This document shows positions 15,150 to 22,492 of a stretch of DNA of 35,787 bases, piece by piece. Below the pieces are notes generated by a model. It saw nothing but the letters and a program-made list of their open reading frames with translations, did not search any database and was not told the DNA's origin. Origin of the DNA: an uncultured Desulfovibrionaceae bacterium (GTDB lineage Bacteria; Desulfobacterota; Desulfovibrionia; Desulfovibrionales; Desulfovibrionaceae); NCBI GenBank assembly GCA_944325195.1, contig CALUZB010000005.1:88011-123797 (forward strand), read 5' to 3'. The first letter of the stretch is position 1. Every line of letters starts with the position of its first letter. Position numbers and translations under genes: made by a program.

Positions 15150-15179
15150 ATAATATGTCTGAAATGTATCTATTGTCAA
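15150..15179 (-). promoter_or_regulatory. Promoter of the antitoxin pseudogene
   Basis: On the minus strand: TTGACA (15179-15174, perfect -35), 18 bases, TATTAT (15155-15150), about 23 bases before the ATG. Two AATGTAT words overlap or flank the -35 region and could be antitoxin operator half-sites. Confidence 0.6.
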
Positions 15180-15225
15180 TGCAATGTATATAAAACAGAT
15201 GTAAACCGTTAAACTTCGATACTCT

Positions 15226-16173
15226 TTAAGCCATCTTCTCAAGTAACACCTCTTTTAACTCCGGATAGTCAAACTGTAAATAATCGCCCAGATCGTCATC
15301 GATGTTTTCGACAAAAGGGTGCAGATATTCACAGAAAGAATATGGGTGTTCCTCATAGGTCAGCCGCATCAAAGGGTGTTCCTGCTCAAGAAAGGCAATC
15401 GCCTTTTCCAGGTCTTTGCGCGTGTCGCACTTTTCCGCGCCGTTCTCAAGAGCAGTTGCCATGCCGTAAGATATAATTGAATCACTTTCCCCAAAGGCGA
15501 GGGCGTAGGCCAACCCCCCGTTTTCGGCAATTAATTTATCATAAAGCTTAAGGATTTGTTGAGGGGTTTTATTTTCACACATGACCTCGCCGAATGCAGT
15601 AGCGAAGTTGTCGGCGAAAGACTCCGGATCTTCTCCATGCCCAATCAGTTTTTCCAATTTGCGATAGCCTTTGGTCACAGTGGCGGCATCAGATATTTCG
15701 TCTTCAGCTTTTTCCAGCTTATCTTGATAGGCGTCGTACTCTTTTTCCGTAAAATCCAAATAATATTTTGCGGGCTGAAAATTGAAGTCGGTAAAGGAAA
15801 TGCTTTTTTTCTTCTTTTTCTTCTTCTCAAGCTGCAACAGCTCAGATTCAACCCATTGATCTGAAAACTGATCGTATGGAGCATGGACGGCGGGCTTGCG
15901 GGATCTCTTTAAGCGCCCGCAGATAATCAGGCTGAGCATAAGCAATCCGCAAGCCATGATAATAGAGACGGCTAAAATGAAACCGTCGATGTCAGGCGCA
16001 TTAATACAGGCGCTGAGCATAAGACAGGCAAGCCCGGCGAACATGAAGGTAAAAACAGCCCTTGGTCTGGTCCTGTATTCCGGTTTTGCAAAAGTCATAA
16101 TTTGTGGAGTAATTAAGCTGACAATTGCCCCTCCAACACATACAAGCCCCAATAAAAAAAGTATTATTCCCAT
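15226..16173 (-). CDS. Hypothetical membrane protein, prophage cargo
   Basis: A 315-residue protein with three hydrophobic segments in its first 90 residues (about 3-25, 40-58, 66-86), then a linker with a run of seven lysines (116-122) and a soluble acidic C-terminal domain of about 190 residues. No family or catalytic motif recognised. GGAAGGG precedes the ATG on the minus strand. It is A+T-rich and runs against all neighbouring phage genes, the usual sign of an independently expressed lysogeny-time gene (moron). Roles such as superinfection exclusion or phage defence are possible but not shown. Confidence 0.7.
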   Translation of the reverse strand: MGIILFLLGLVCVGGAIVSLITPQIMTFAKPEYRTRPRAVFTFMFAGLACLMLSACINAPDIDGFILAVSIIMACGLLMLSLIICGRLKRSRKPAVHAPYDQFSDQWVESELLQLEKKKKKKKSISFTDFNFQPAKYYLDFTEKEYDAYQDKLEKAEDEISDAATVTKGYRKLEKLIGHGEDPESFADNFATAFGEVMCENKTPQQILKLYDKLIAENGGLAYALAFGESDSIISYGMATALENGAEKCDTRKDLEKAIAFLEQEHPLMRLTYEEHPYSFCEYLHPFVENIDDDLGDYLQFDYPELKEVLLEKMA

Positions 16174-16231
16174 ATCCCTTCCTTTTTTTGTTTAGCTTAT
16201 TTAAATTTAATTTAACAATTTCATAAACCCC

Positions 16232-16260
16232 TTGTTCTTTGCGCCGATTTCATGTATTTT
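16232..16260 (+). promoter_or_regulatory. Possible promoter of the C4-like RNA
   Basis: TTGTTC (16232-16237), 17 bases, TATTTT (16255-16260) in an A+T-rich gap. Matches are partial (3 of 6 and 4 of 6), but a promoter is needed here for the structured RNA that follows. Confidence 0.3.
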
Positions 16261-16273
16261 AAAATTTAGGTGC

Positions 16274-16294
16274 TCTCAACACCTTACAAAGGAC
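16274..16294 (+). promoter_or_regulatory. Upstream target-like copy for the C4-like RNA
   Basis: TCTCAAC (16274-16280) and CAAAGGA (16287-16293) are each perfectly complementary to the two antisense segments of the C4-like RNA (GTTGAGA at 16404-16410 and TCCTTTG at 16395-16401), in the same order as the downstream target. No gene start follows closely. Confidence 0.45.
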
Positions 16295-16341
16295 GGTTTG
16301 CCAACCCGTCAGTATGGCTATTCTTATGTCCAGCGATTGTT

Positions 16342-16420
16342 GGCCGGAAGTTGGGGAAAATGTCCAGGGCTTACGCTTAAATATCCCCGGCCGTTCCTTT
16401 GCGGTTGAGAACTTCCGGCC
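16342..16420 (+). ncRNA. C4-like antisense RNA
   Basis: Outer stem GGCCGGAAGTT (16342-16352) / AACTTCCGGCC (16410-16420), a perfect 11-bp pair, encloses a second stem GGGGA (16353-16357) / TCCCC (16384-16388) and a third hairpin CCG (16391-16393) / CGG (16402-16404) with loop TTCCTTTG. This three-stem layout and the location fit the C4 RNAs of phages P1/P7 and relatives, which are processed from the leader and pair with a nearby ribosome-binding site to silence an antirepressor operon. Here the third loop and the segment after it are complementary to the ribosome-binding site of the gene at 16450. An open frame of 36 codons (16314-16424) runs through it, without a ribosome-binding site. Confidence 0.75.
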
Positions 16421-16426
16421 TTAGTT

Positions 16427-16444
16427 TTCTCAAAACAAAGGAAC
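16427..16444 (+). promoter_or_regulatory. Target of the C4-like RNA, including a ribosome-binding site
   Basis: TTCTCAA (16427-16433) is complementary to TTGAGAA at 16405-16411, and CAAAGGAAC (16436-16444) is complementary to GTTCCTTTG at 16393-16401. The second word contains the AAAGGA ribosome-binding site, 6-10 bases before ATG 16450, so pairing would block translation. Confidence 0.7.
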
Positions 16445-16449
16445 TCATC

Positions 16450-17004
16450 ATGACTAACCCCACCCCCACCAATCCGGATCTGTATGAAGGCGAATTCAAC
16501 TGCGAGTTTGAAGCGCGGTTTGAAAGAATGGAAAACGAGATGCGCTCGCTGCTCTATGAGGAAATTCTCAGCCGGGAATGCAATTACGTTTCCGTGTTGA
16601 GGGAGCAGTGCGAAGCCTGGGCCATAGAAAAAGACGCCCCGGCTTTCCTGCAGAGCCTGCCCCTGAGCCTGGGCTATTTGATTTCCATGCTCACCGATGT
16701 GCAGGAAAATTATCGCGACAACCTGTTCTGGCGGCTCAAGGCCGGAATGCTCGCCTTTTTCGCAAACGAACGGGTCATGCAGCGCAACCTGAACTGGAGC
16801 CTGTCTGAAAAGGAGGCGCTGCTGGCCGAACGCGACGCTGAAATCAAAAGCCTGCGGGCAGACCTGGACCGGTATAAGGCCGCGGCCCTACCGCATGAGC
16901 GGATATGCCCGCTCGGCGCACGCATTGTCGCGCCGCAAACTGCCCCAAAAGGAAACCGGCGGGAAAAGAAGATTGAAATCATCAGGAGAATAAGGCAAAA
17001 TTAA
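16450..17004 (+). CDS. Hypothetical protein under predicted C4-RNA control
   Basis: A 184-residue, charged, helix-rich protein. The start is ATG 16450, just after the AAAGGA site targeted by the C4-like RNA; sequence upstream in frame belongs to the RNA region. Residues about 115-150 form a likely coiled coil (LSEKEALLAERDAEIKSLRA), and the C-terminus is strongly basic (GNRREKKIEIIRRIRQN). In P1-like phages the gene in this position encodes a cell-division inhibitor or antirepressor; I see no similarity to those proteins, so only the regulatory logic is comparable. Followed closely by the toxin-antitoxin pair. Confidence 0.65.
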   Translation: MTNPTPTNPDLYEGEFNCEFEARFERMENEMRSLLYEEILSRECNYVSVLREQCEAWAIEKDAPAFLQSLPLSLGYLISMLTDVQENYRDNLFWRLKAGMLAFFANERVMQRNLNWSLSEKEALLAERDAEIKSLRADLDRYKAAALPHERICPLGARIVAPQTAPKGNRREKKIEIIRRIRQN

Positions 17005-17037
17005 GGCTTAAACACAGTGCCGAAAGGAGTTTGTTCA

Positions 17038-17283
17038 ATGGAACCTGTTTATGCCCATTTAACCGTCAGCCTGACAGAGCTTGAGCGCGACCTCTCCAAC
17101 ATCCTGGCTCAGGCCGGGGACTCGCCCGTTGCCGTGTTGAATCACAACAAGCCGGAAGCCTATCTGTTGTCCGCCAGACATTACGAAAGTATTCTCAATG
17201 CCCTTGAGGATGCGGAAGATCGAAAGCTTGTGGAAGAACGCGGCAAAGGGCCGTTTGTTGAGGTGAGTTTGGATGAGCTATAG
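17038..17283 (+). CDS. Antitoxin, Phd/YefM (StbD-like)
   Basis: An 81-residue antitoxin of the Phd/YefM fold, which dimerises, binds its own promoter and neutralises the toxin encoded next. Visible: N-terminal LTVSLTELERDLSNILAQAG and SPVAVLNHNKPEAYLLSARHYE, the typical beta-helix core of the fold, then the acidic C-terminal arm that wraps the toxin (EDAEDRKLVEERGKG). ATG 17038 is preferred because AAAGGAG lies 8 bases upstream; a GTG at 17017 lies before that site. It overlaps the toxin start by 11 bases. Regulation is probably autorepression. Confidence 0.88.
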   Translation: MEPVYAHLTVSLTELERDLSNILAQAGDSPVAVLNHNKPEAYLLSARHYESILNALEDAEDRKLVEERGKGPFVEVSLDEL

Positions 17284-17557
17284 CCTGCGGTTTCATGAAC
17301 TCGCGCTCAAAGAATGGCGGAAGCTGAACCCTGAGCTTCAGAAACAGTTCAAAAATAAACTTGCTGAAAGGCTGGAAGAACCGAAAATACCGGCCTGCGC
17401 CTTATCCGGTATGCCCGATTGCTATAAAATCAAGCTGCGCGCCGCCGGTTATCGCCTGGTTTACCGGGTTGAAGATGATATTCTTTTTGTCACAGTCATT
17501 GCTGTAGGCAAGCGGGAACGCCTGGCTGTTTACAGCAATGCGCGGAAACGAATATAA
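17273..17557 (+). CDS. RelE-family mRNA-cleaving toxin (StbE-like)
   Basis: A 94-residue RelE toxin, which cuts mRNA in the ribosomal A site. The residues known to matter in E. coli RelE are present at the same numbers: Lys52, Lys54 (YKIK), Arg61, Arg81 and Tyr87 (GKRERLAVY, 79-87). The toxin therefore looks intact and active. It overlaps the antitoxin gene by 11 bases, the standard coupled arrangement. Likely role: plasmid-like stabilisation of the prophage or abortive defence. A 20-bp direct repeat and a strong terminator follow. Confidence 0.9.
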   Translation: MSYSLRFHELALKEWRKLNPELQKQFKNKLAERLEEPKIPACALSGMPDCYKIKLRAAGYRLVYRVEDDILFVTVIAVGKRERLAVYSNARKRI

Positions 17558-17591
17558 GCGGCAAACGCATTGTCGCTCCGTGCGCCTGCCC

Positions 17592-17640
17592 AAACCGGGA
17601 AATAACGGAAAAAACCGGGAAATAACCGGAAAAAACGGCG
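17592..17640 (+). repeat. Two-and-a-half copy 20-bp tandem repeat
   Basis: AAACCGGGAAATAACGGAAA repeats with a period of 20 (C 17595 to C 17615), followed by a partial third unit (AACCGGAAAA). It lies in the gap after the toxin gene. It could be a protein-binding site array; purpose unknown. Confidence 0.6.
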
Positions 17641-17671
17641 CCCCCCTTCCCGGCCGGCCCGCCGGTATGTT

Positions 17672-17716
17672 AGCCCTTATGCAAACGCTGATTTCGCAAT
17701 TGCATAGGGGCTTTTT
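17672..17716 (+). terminator. Rho-independent terminator before the head genes
   Basis: AGCCCTTATGCAA (17672-17684) pairs with TTGCATAGGGGCT (17700-17712) over 13 bp with one G-T, loop 15 bases, followed by TTTT. It separates the toxin-antitoxin transcript from the head operon, whose first start codon is only 6 bases beyond the stem, so late transcription must read through it. Confidence 0.7.
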
Positions 17717-17718
17717 AC

Positions 17719-17952
17719 ATGGCACGAATATTCATCTCATACCGGGAACTGTTGCTGCAAATGCAGGACGATCTTGCTTCCGGAGCCTGGCGCACTCTGA
17801 GCAGCTATAGTTTGAACGGACGCAGCTTTACCTATCGCTCTTTTGCGGAATGGCAGAAGATTTTCGAGTTCGTGCGGGAAGAGGCGGCGATTGAAACCGG
17901 CCGGGCCCCTTACCGCGGCCGCATGTTCGCCGGTCAGGGAGCGCGGCGATGA
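17719..17952 (+). CDS. Head-tail connector, gpW-like
   Basis: A 77-residue protein in the place and with the size of lambda gpW, which joins the portal to the tail after packaging. The pattern SYSLNGRSFTYRSFAEWQKI (residues about 29-48) is the recognisable strand-helix core of such proteins (substrate-free two-helix fold with a small hairpin). It overlaps the portal gene by 4 bases (ATGA at 17949). AGGGG from the terminator stem serves as the ribosome-binding site. Confidence 0.75.
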   Translation: MARIFISYRELLLQMQDDLASGAWRTLSSYSLNGRSFTYRSFAEWQKIFEFVREEAAIETGRAPYRGRMFAGQGARR

Positions 17953-19532
17953 ATTTCCGCTCATTCAGATCTCCTTTCAACCCCTGCCGCCCGCGCCGGG
18001 AGCGACGCCCGTTCCCGCCTGTCCCGCCCCGGCGCGGGCTCAAAAATCCAATCACATCTCCCGCCTTGCGTTCCGGTTATGAGGGCGTTGGGTTCAGCCG
18101 CCTGATCGGCGACTGGTTTCCCGGCGGCGTCAACATCAACGCCCTCATAACCCAGTCCAGTCCGCACCTGCGCGCCCGCGTGCGCGATCTGGTGCGCAAT
18201 TTTCCCCCGCTGGCCCGGGCGGTCAACGGCATTGTGGCCTTCACCGTGGGCAAAGGGGCCCGCTTCCAGTCGCTGGCCCTTGACCCGGCCGGCAATCCCG
18301 ACCCGAAACTGCGCCAGCGCATTGAAACGGATTTTCGCGACTGGATGGAACAGGCCGATGTATCCGGCCAGCTCCACTTTTACGAAATGCAGCAGTTGGT
18401 GGTGCGCCAGAAAATGGAGTCGGGGGAAGCGATTGTGCTGTTCACCAGCCCCCGGCGCGCCCGCCGCGGCGAACTGGCCCTGCAGATGTTCGAGCCGGAG
18501 GCGCTGGACTCCCGGCGTTGGCAGGGTCAGGACAAGGATACCGACATTTTCAGCGGCATTGAATACGATATCCGCACCGGTGAACGGGTGGCCTATCATT
18601 TTCAGGCGGAGCTGGGCATGAGCGGTTTTTTGGAATGCTGGCGCGAGCCGGCCGCCAATGTGCTGCATATTTACGATTGCTTACGCCCCGGCCAGATGCG
18701 CGGGGTTACGCCGTTCGCTCCGGCCGTGCTGCTTGCCCGCGACATGGGCGACTACACCGACGCCGAACTGGACGCGGCCAAACTGGCCGCCAAATGGCTG
18801 GCCATGGTCAAAACCCCCAATCCGGAAATTTTTCAGGCGGCGCGCGCCCCCCTGCCGGGCATGAGCCAAAAGCCGCTGCGGGAAGATATCGACTACCTGG
18901 AAAACGCGATCATCGAATATCTGCGCGACGGCGAAGACATTGTTTTCGCCCCGCCCAACGGCCGCCCCGGCGATTCGTTCGAGCGCTTCACCCGCTTTGC
19001 CCTGCGCATGCTCTCGATCACCGGCGGCCTGCCCTATGAAATCCAGTCCGGCGACTATACCGGCATCAACTACTCCACCAGCAAGGCCAGCCGGAACGAT
19101 TTCGCCATGTTCCTGGCTCCGGGTCAGTTCAGCCTGGAGCATCACTTCATCCGCAAGGTCTTCCGCCGCTGGCTCGCCCACGCCGCCCTGAGCAAGGATT
19201 ATCTGCGCGGCTACTTTGTCAGTCCCTGGCGGTTTGAACGCGCCATGTGGATTCCGGCGGGCATGCCCAGCGTTGACCCCTTACGCGACGGCAAAGCCCA
19301 AATCGACACCATTGCCGCCGGGCTGCAAAGCCCGCAAGCCGCCATACTGGCCCGGGGCGATGATCCGGAAGAAGTGCTTTCCCAAACCGCCGAATGGCAT
19401 CGCCAGGTTAAGGAACTGGGGTTGAATATCGACCCGTCGAAAATCGATACCAGCCTGCAGAACAACCCGGCCAAAGTCGGGGCTGATGAACATCTTTCTG
19501 ATGACGAGGCCGAACAGGCCGCAGGATTTTAG
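17949..19532 (+). CDS. Portal protein, lambda gpB family
   Basis: A 527-residue portal protein, the dodecameric ring at the capsid vertex through which DNA enters. Family hallmarks: an Arg/Pro-rich N-terminus, LITQSSPHLRARVRDLVRNF and the following ARAVNGIVAFTVG, and GLPYEIQSGDYTGINYSTSKA with SRNDF, the near-invariant segment of lambda-type portals before the C-terminal crown. Length is normal. Together with the GpA terminase and gpW it makes a lambda-type packaging and head module. Confidence 0.93.
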   Translation: MNFRSFRSPFNPCRPRRERRPFPPVPPRRGLKNPITSPALRSGYEGVGFSRLIGDWFPGGVNINALITQSSPHLRARVRDLVRNFPPLARAVNGIVAFTVGKGARFQSLALDPAGNPDPKLRQRIETDFRDWMEQADVSGQLHFYEMQQLVVRQKMESGEAIVLFTSPRRARRGELALQMFEPEALDSRRWQGQDKDTDIFSGIEYDIRTGERVAYHFQAELGMSGFLECWREPAANVLHIYDCLRPGQMRGVTPFAPAVLLARDMGDYTDAELDAAKLAAKWLAMVKTPNPEIFQAARAPLPGMSQKPLREDIDYLENAIIEYLRDGEDIVFAPPNGRPGDSFERFTRFALRMLSITGGLPYEIQSGDYTGINYSTSKASRNDFAMFLAPGQFSLEHHFIRKVFRRWLAHAALSKDYLRGYFVSPWRFERAMWIPAGMPSVDPLRDGKAQIDTIAAGLQSPQAAILARGDDPEEVLSQTAEWHRQVKELGLNIDPSKIDTSLQNNPAKVGADEHLSDDEAEQAAGF

Positions 19533-19543
19533 AGGTAAATATC

Positions 19544-21829
19544 ATGTCAAAAACCGCTCAACCCCGGATTATCCGCATCCCCTATCAGGCTTCGCGCGCG
19601 ATTGTCCTGCGCTCCGGCCCTTCCGGTCAACCCGCCTCCCTTGACCCGGAACGCCGCACTGTTGAAATGATCGGAGCCACTGAAGTCCCGGCTTTGGTCA
19701 TGGATTGGGAACGCTTTGACCTCGTGCGCGAAGTGCTGGCCATGTCCGGCTGTCAGATCCCCCCAATCGGTCAGGTGCCTCTGCTCGACTCTCATTCCCG
19801 CGAGTCAGTATTCAAAATCCTTGGCTCTTACCGCGAGTGCCGCGTTGAAACCGGAGCCACCGGCCCGGAGCTGGTTGGCCGCGCCTGGTTTTCCGGCACG
19901 AAGGAAGGGCAGGAAGCTTTCTGCCTGGTACGCGAAGGTCACCTGACCGATGTATCTGTTGGTTACGAAGTTAAGGAGCATATCTGGATCGAGCCGGGGC
20001 AGACCTGTGTTTTTGAGGGGAAAACCTACGAAGGCCCTTTGCGCATCGCCACCAGATGGCAGGTGGGGGAACTGTCCCTCTGCCCTATCGGGGCGGATGC
20101 GCAAGCCAAAGTGCGCGCGGCCGGGGCCTCCCGCACATCCGTCAACACCAATCCAACGCCCGCGCGAGCCGTCGGGCCGAAAATCAAGGAGCACGCTATG
20201 GCTGAAATCAGAAAATCCGGCGGCAAAGAGTCCGCCACGCACCTGCGCAAATTTGTCGAGGGTTTGCGCGGCCTGTTAGGGCTGAAACGCCAAGAGGAAG
20301 AAGAAAAACCGGAAGCTGAACGCGAGCAGGGCGCGGACGAAAATCTCACTGCGGAAATCGTACTGGAAGACGAAGCGGGCAATCCGGTAGCCCCGGAAGA
20401 GCTGAACGTTGAGCAGCTCGAAGACGTAATCGACCAGCTCGAAGACGAAATTACCGCCATTGAAGACGAGCAGACGAAGGCGGAGGAAGAGGAGCCCGCC
20501 GCGGGCGAGCGCAAAGGCCTGGTCAAGGCGCGTTTAAGCGGCGGAGCCCGGCTTTCCCCCTCTCAAATTTGCCGGATTGAGCGTGGACGGATTGCCGCCA
20601 TTCGCAACCTGGCCCAGGCGCATAATTTAAGCCCCGAACTTGAAAACGAGTTTGTGCGCAGTGGAGTCAGTCTTGCCTCCGCCAAGGCGAAAGTGCTCGA
20701 CATGCTGAGCAGCCGTCCGCCTCGGGGCGCGTTTCAGGTCAGCATGGGGCAGACCGGGCAGGAAAAGTTCCGGGCGTCTGTGCAGGACAGCCTGTTGTTG
20801 CGCTGTGATATCAGGTTGGATAAACCAGCCCCCGGTGCGGATAACCTGCTTGGTTACTCCCTGCGCGAAATCTGTCGGGAAATGCTCGACCGCGCCGGTC
20901 TGTCCCCCCACGGGCACCCCCTGCAGATGATCGGGCGGGCCCTGAGCACCACCGACCTGCCCGCTTTGCTGGTGGAAACCCAACGCCGCGTGCTGATGGA
21001 GGCCTTTGAAAAGGCCGAGGAAACCTGGCCCCGCCTGTTCTCCACCGGCACTGCCACCGACTTTAAAAAATCCAGGGCCGTGGGACTTGAGGGCGACGTT
21101 AAGCTGTTGGAAATCCCGGAATACGGCGAATACACCGAAGGTCGTCTCGCTGAAGTGGCGGAAGAATGGTTCATCCGCTCCTTCGGCCGCAAAATGGTGC
21201 TCTCCCGCCAGGCGATCATCAACGACGATCTGAACGCCCTGTCTGAAATCCCCCGCCTGTATGGCGAAGAAACCGCCGCCCTGGTGGGCGATGTGGCCTA
21301 CGCGGCCCTGCTTTCCACCCCCAACACAATGGGCGACGGCAAACCCCTGTTCAGCACCGCGCACAACAACCTGTTTTCCGGGCTGGGCGGCGCGCCCACC
21401 GTGGCTAATCTCGGGAAAATCGTCACGGCCATGAAAACCCAGAAGGACAGTTTCGGCAAACCGGTCAGCATCAATCCGCGTTTCTTTTTAGCTCCGGTCG
21501 CGCTGGAAGTGGCTTCCGAGCAGTTTTTCAACACCCAGCTTGCAGGAACCCCGATTTTAGGCGTGCAGGCGCAGCCCCTGGTGCATAACCCCTACGGCGG
21601 AGCGTTTTTTGAGCGGGTGTATGAGCGCCGCCTCGATAGTGTCAGCTCGTCCGACTACTACCTGCTGGCATCCCGCGGAACCGTAACCGTTTATTTCCTG
21701 GGCGGAGTACAAAGCCCCTACATTGAAGAGCGCGTCAACTTCGATACCGACGGGGTGGAATCCAAGGTACGCATGGACGTGGGGGCCAAGGCCCTGCGCT
21801 GGCTGACCATGGCCAAGGCAACCGCTTAG
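19544..21829 (+). CDS. Prohead protease / major capsid protein fusion
   Basis: A 761-residue fusion. Residues 1-about 200 are a prohead protease of the herpesvirus-assemblin-like (S78) fold with His84 (LLDSHSRES) and Ser138 (LTDVSVGYEV) as probable catalytic pair. Residues about 219-340 form a highly acidic, coiled scaffold-like delta region. From about residue 350 follows the HK97-fold capsid domain (RLYGEETAALVGDVAYAAL, LFSTAHNNLFSG, INPRFFLAP, ERRLDSVSSSDYYLLAS, SKVRMDVGAKALRW). The protease should cut the scaffold away during maturation. An internal ribosome-binding site and ATG lie exactly at the junction (20198). Stop is TAG. Confidence 0.9.
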   Translation: MSKTAQPRIIRIPYQASRAIVLRSGPSGQPASLDPERRTVEMIGATEVPALVMDWERFDLVREVLAMSGCQIPPIGQVPLLDSHSRESVFKILGSYRECRVETGATGPELVGRAWFSGTKEGQEAFCLVREGHLTDVSVGYEVKEHIWIEPGQTCVFEGKTYEGPLRIATRWQVGELSLCPIGADAQAKVRAAGASRTSVNTNPTPARAVGPKIKEHAMAEIRKSGGKESATHLRKFVEGLRGLLGLKRQEEEEKPEAEREQGADENLTAEIVLEDEAGNPVAPEELNVEQLEDVIDQLEDEITAIEDEQTKAEEEEPAAGERKGLVKARLSGGARLSPSQICRIERGRIAAIRNLAQAHNLSPELENEFVRSGVSLASAKAKVLDMLSSRPPRGAFQVSMGQTGQEKFRASVQDSLLLRCDIRLDKPAPGADNLLGYSLREICREMLDRAGLSPHGHPLQMIGRALSTTDLPALLVETQRRVLMEAFEKAEETWPRLFSTGTATDFKKSRAVGLEGDVKLLEIPEYGEYTEGRLAEVAEEWFIRSFGRKMVLSRQAIINDDLNALSEIPRLYGEETAALVGDVAYAALLSTPNTMGDGKPLFSTAHNNLFSGLGGAPTVANLGKIVTAMKTQKDSFGKPVSINPRFFLAPVALEVASEQFFNTQLAGTPILGVQAQPLVHNPYGGAFFERVYERRLDSVSSSDYYLLASRGTVTVYFLGGVQSPYIEERVNFDTDGVESKVRMDVGAKALRWLTMAKATA
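20186..20200 (+). promoter_or_regulatory. Internal ribosome-binding site and start at the protease-scaffold junction
   Basis: AAGGAG (20186-20191), six bases, ATG (20198-20200), in frame with the fusion gene at residue 219 (MAEIRKSGGK). Initiation here would yield a 543-residue scaffold-capsid protein without protease, supplying many capsid subunits per protease, as nested starts do in lambda C/Nu3. Confidence 0.55.
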
Positions 21830-21871
21830 TCCGGCGAAACCCGATAAACCTACAACAGACGGAGTTTAACA

Positions 21872-22216
21872 ATGCAGAACTCTTTGAGAGACGGTCGCGC
21901 TGTTGATTATCTTGTGCCTGAAGAGGCGGAAATATCCGGCGGAGATCTGATTGTTTTCCCGGCAATGGTTGCGGTGGCTGCTACGGACGGCCTGCCCGGC
22001 CAGACCATTGCCTGCATAACCGAAGGCGTGTTTGAGCTGCCCCTTGCCGCCGCGGCGACCGCTGCCATTGCCCAGGGCGCCCCGCTTTACGCCGAAGCCG
22101 ACGGCCTGCTTACCCCCGATCAAAACGAGGAAGCCCCTTTTCTCTTGCAGGCCGGGGTAACCTGGGAGGCCTGCGCCAAAGGCGAAACCCATGCCATGGT
22201 AAAAATCAACTGTTAA
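21872..22216 (+). CDS. DUF2190-family protein, probable capsid decoration protein
   Basis: A 114-residue protein made of short beta strands with the DUF2190 pattern: GDLIVFPAMVAVAATD, GQTIACITEGVFELP, AIAQGAPLYAEADGLLT. Members lie next to capsid genes in many phages and are believed to decorate or cement the capsid surface. The gene follows the capsid fusion by 42 bases with ACGGAG upstream. Assignment is by pattern and position. Confidence 0.75.
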   Translation: MQNSLRDGRAVDYLVPEEAEISGGDLIVFPAMVAVAATDGLPGQTIACITEGVFELPLAAAATAAIAQGAPLYAEADGLLTPDQNEEAPFLLQAGVTWEACAKGETHAMVKINC

Positions 22217-22234
22217 GCCGCTGGAGAACCGGAA

Positions 22235-22489
22235 ATGAGTGTCGCCTTCACCCCGCTTGAAACTTTGCTTGTCGGCCTGGCCTTTTCGGTTCTCACCGGC
22301 CTGGTTGTGAAAATCTGGTTCAACGCCAACCATGTCAGCCGCGAGGAGTGCGCCAAGCATGTGGAAGAATTGAATAACTACAAACTGGATTTCAATTTGA
22401 TTTACGCGATGCTGTGCGAAATCGTGCTGCACCTGCCCGACCTCACTCCGGAGCAGCGGGCAAAAATACTGAATATGAAAAAGGAGTGA
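22235..22489 (+). CDS. Small membrane protein of the lysis region
   Basis: An 84-residue protein with one N-terminal transmembrane segment (TLLVGLAFSVLTGLVVKIWF, about 10-29) and a soluble helical tail (HVSREECAKHVEELNNYK ... LTPEQRAKIL). It ends 3 bases before the muramidase gene, whose ribosome-binding site lies in its last codons. It may be a holin partner or antiholin; no family recognised. Confidence 0.6.
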   Translation: MSVAFTPLETLLVGLAFSVLTGLVVKIWFNANHVSREECAKHVEELNNYKLDFNLIYAMLCEIVLHLPDLTPEQRAKILNMKKE

Positions 22490-22492
22490 TTT

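Noticed and set aside
16314..16424. A 36-codon frame running through the C4-like RNA
   Set aside because: No ribosome-binding site before either ATG, and the strong base-paired structure plus target complementarity explains the sequence better as RNA.
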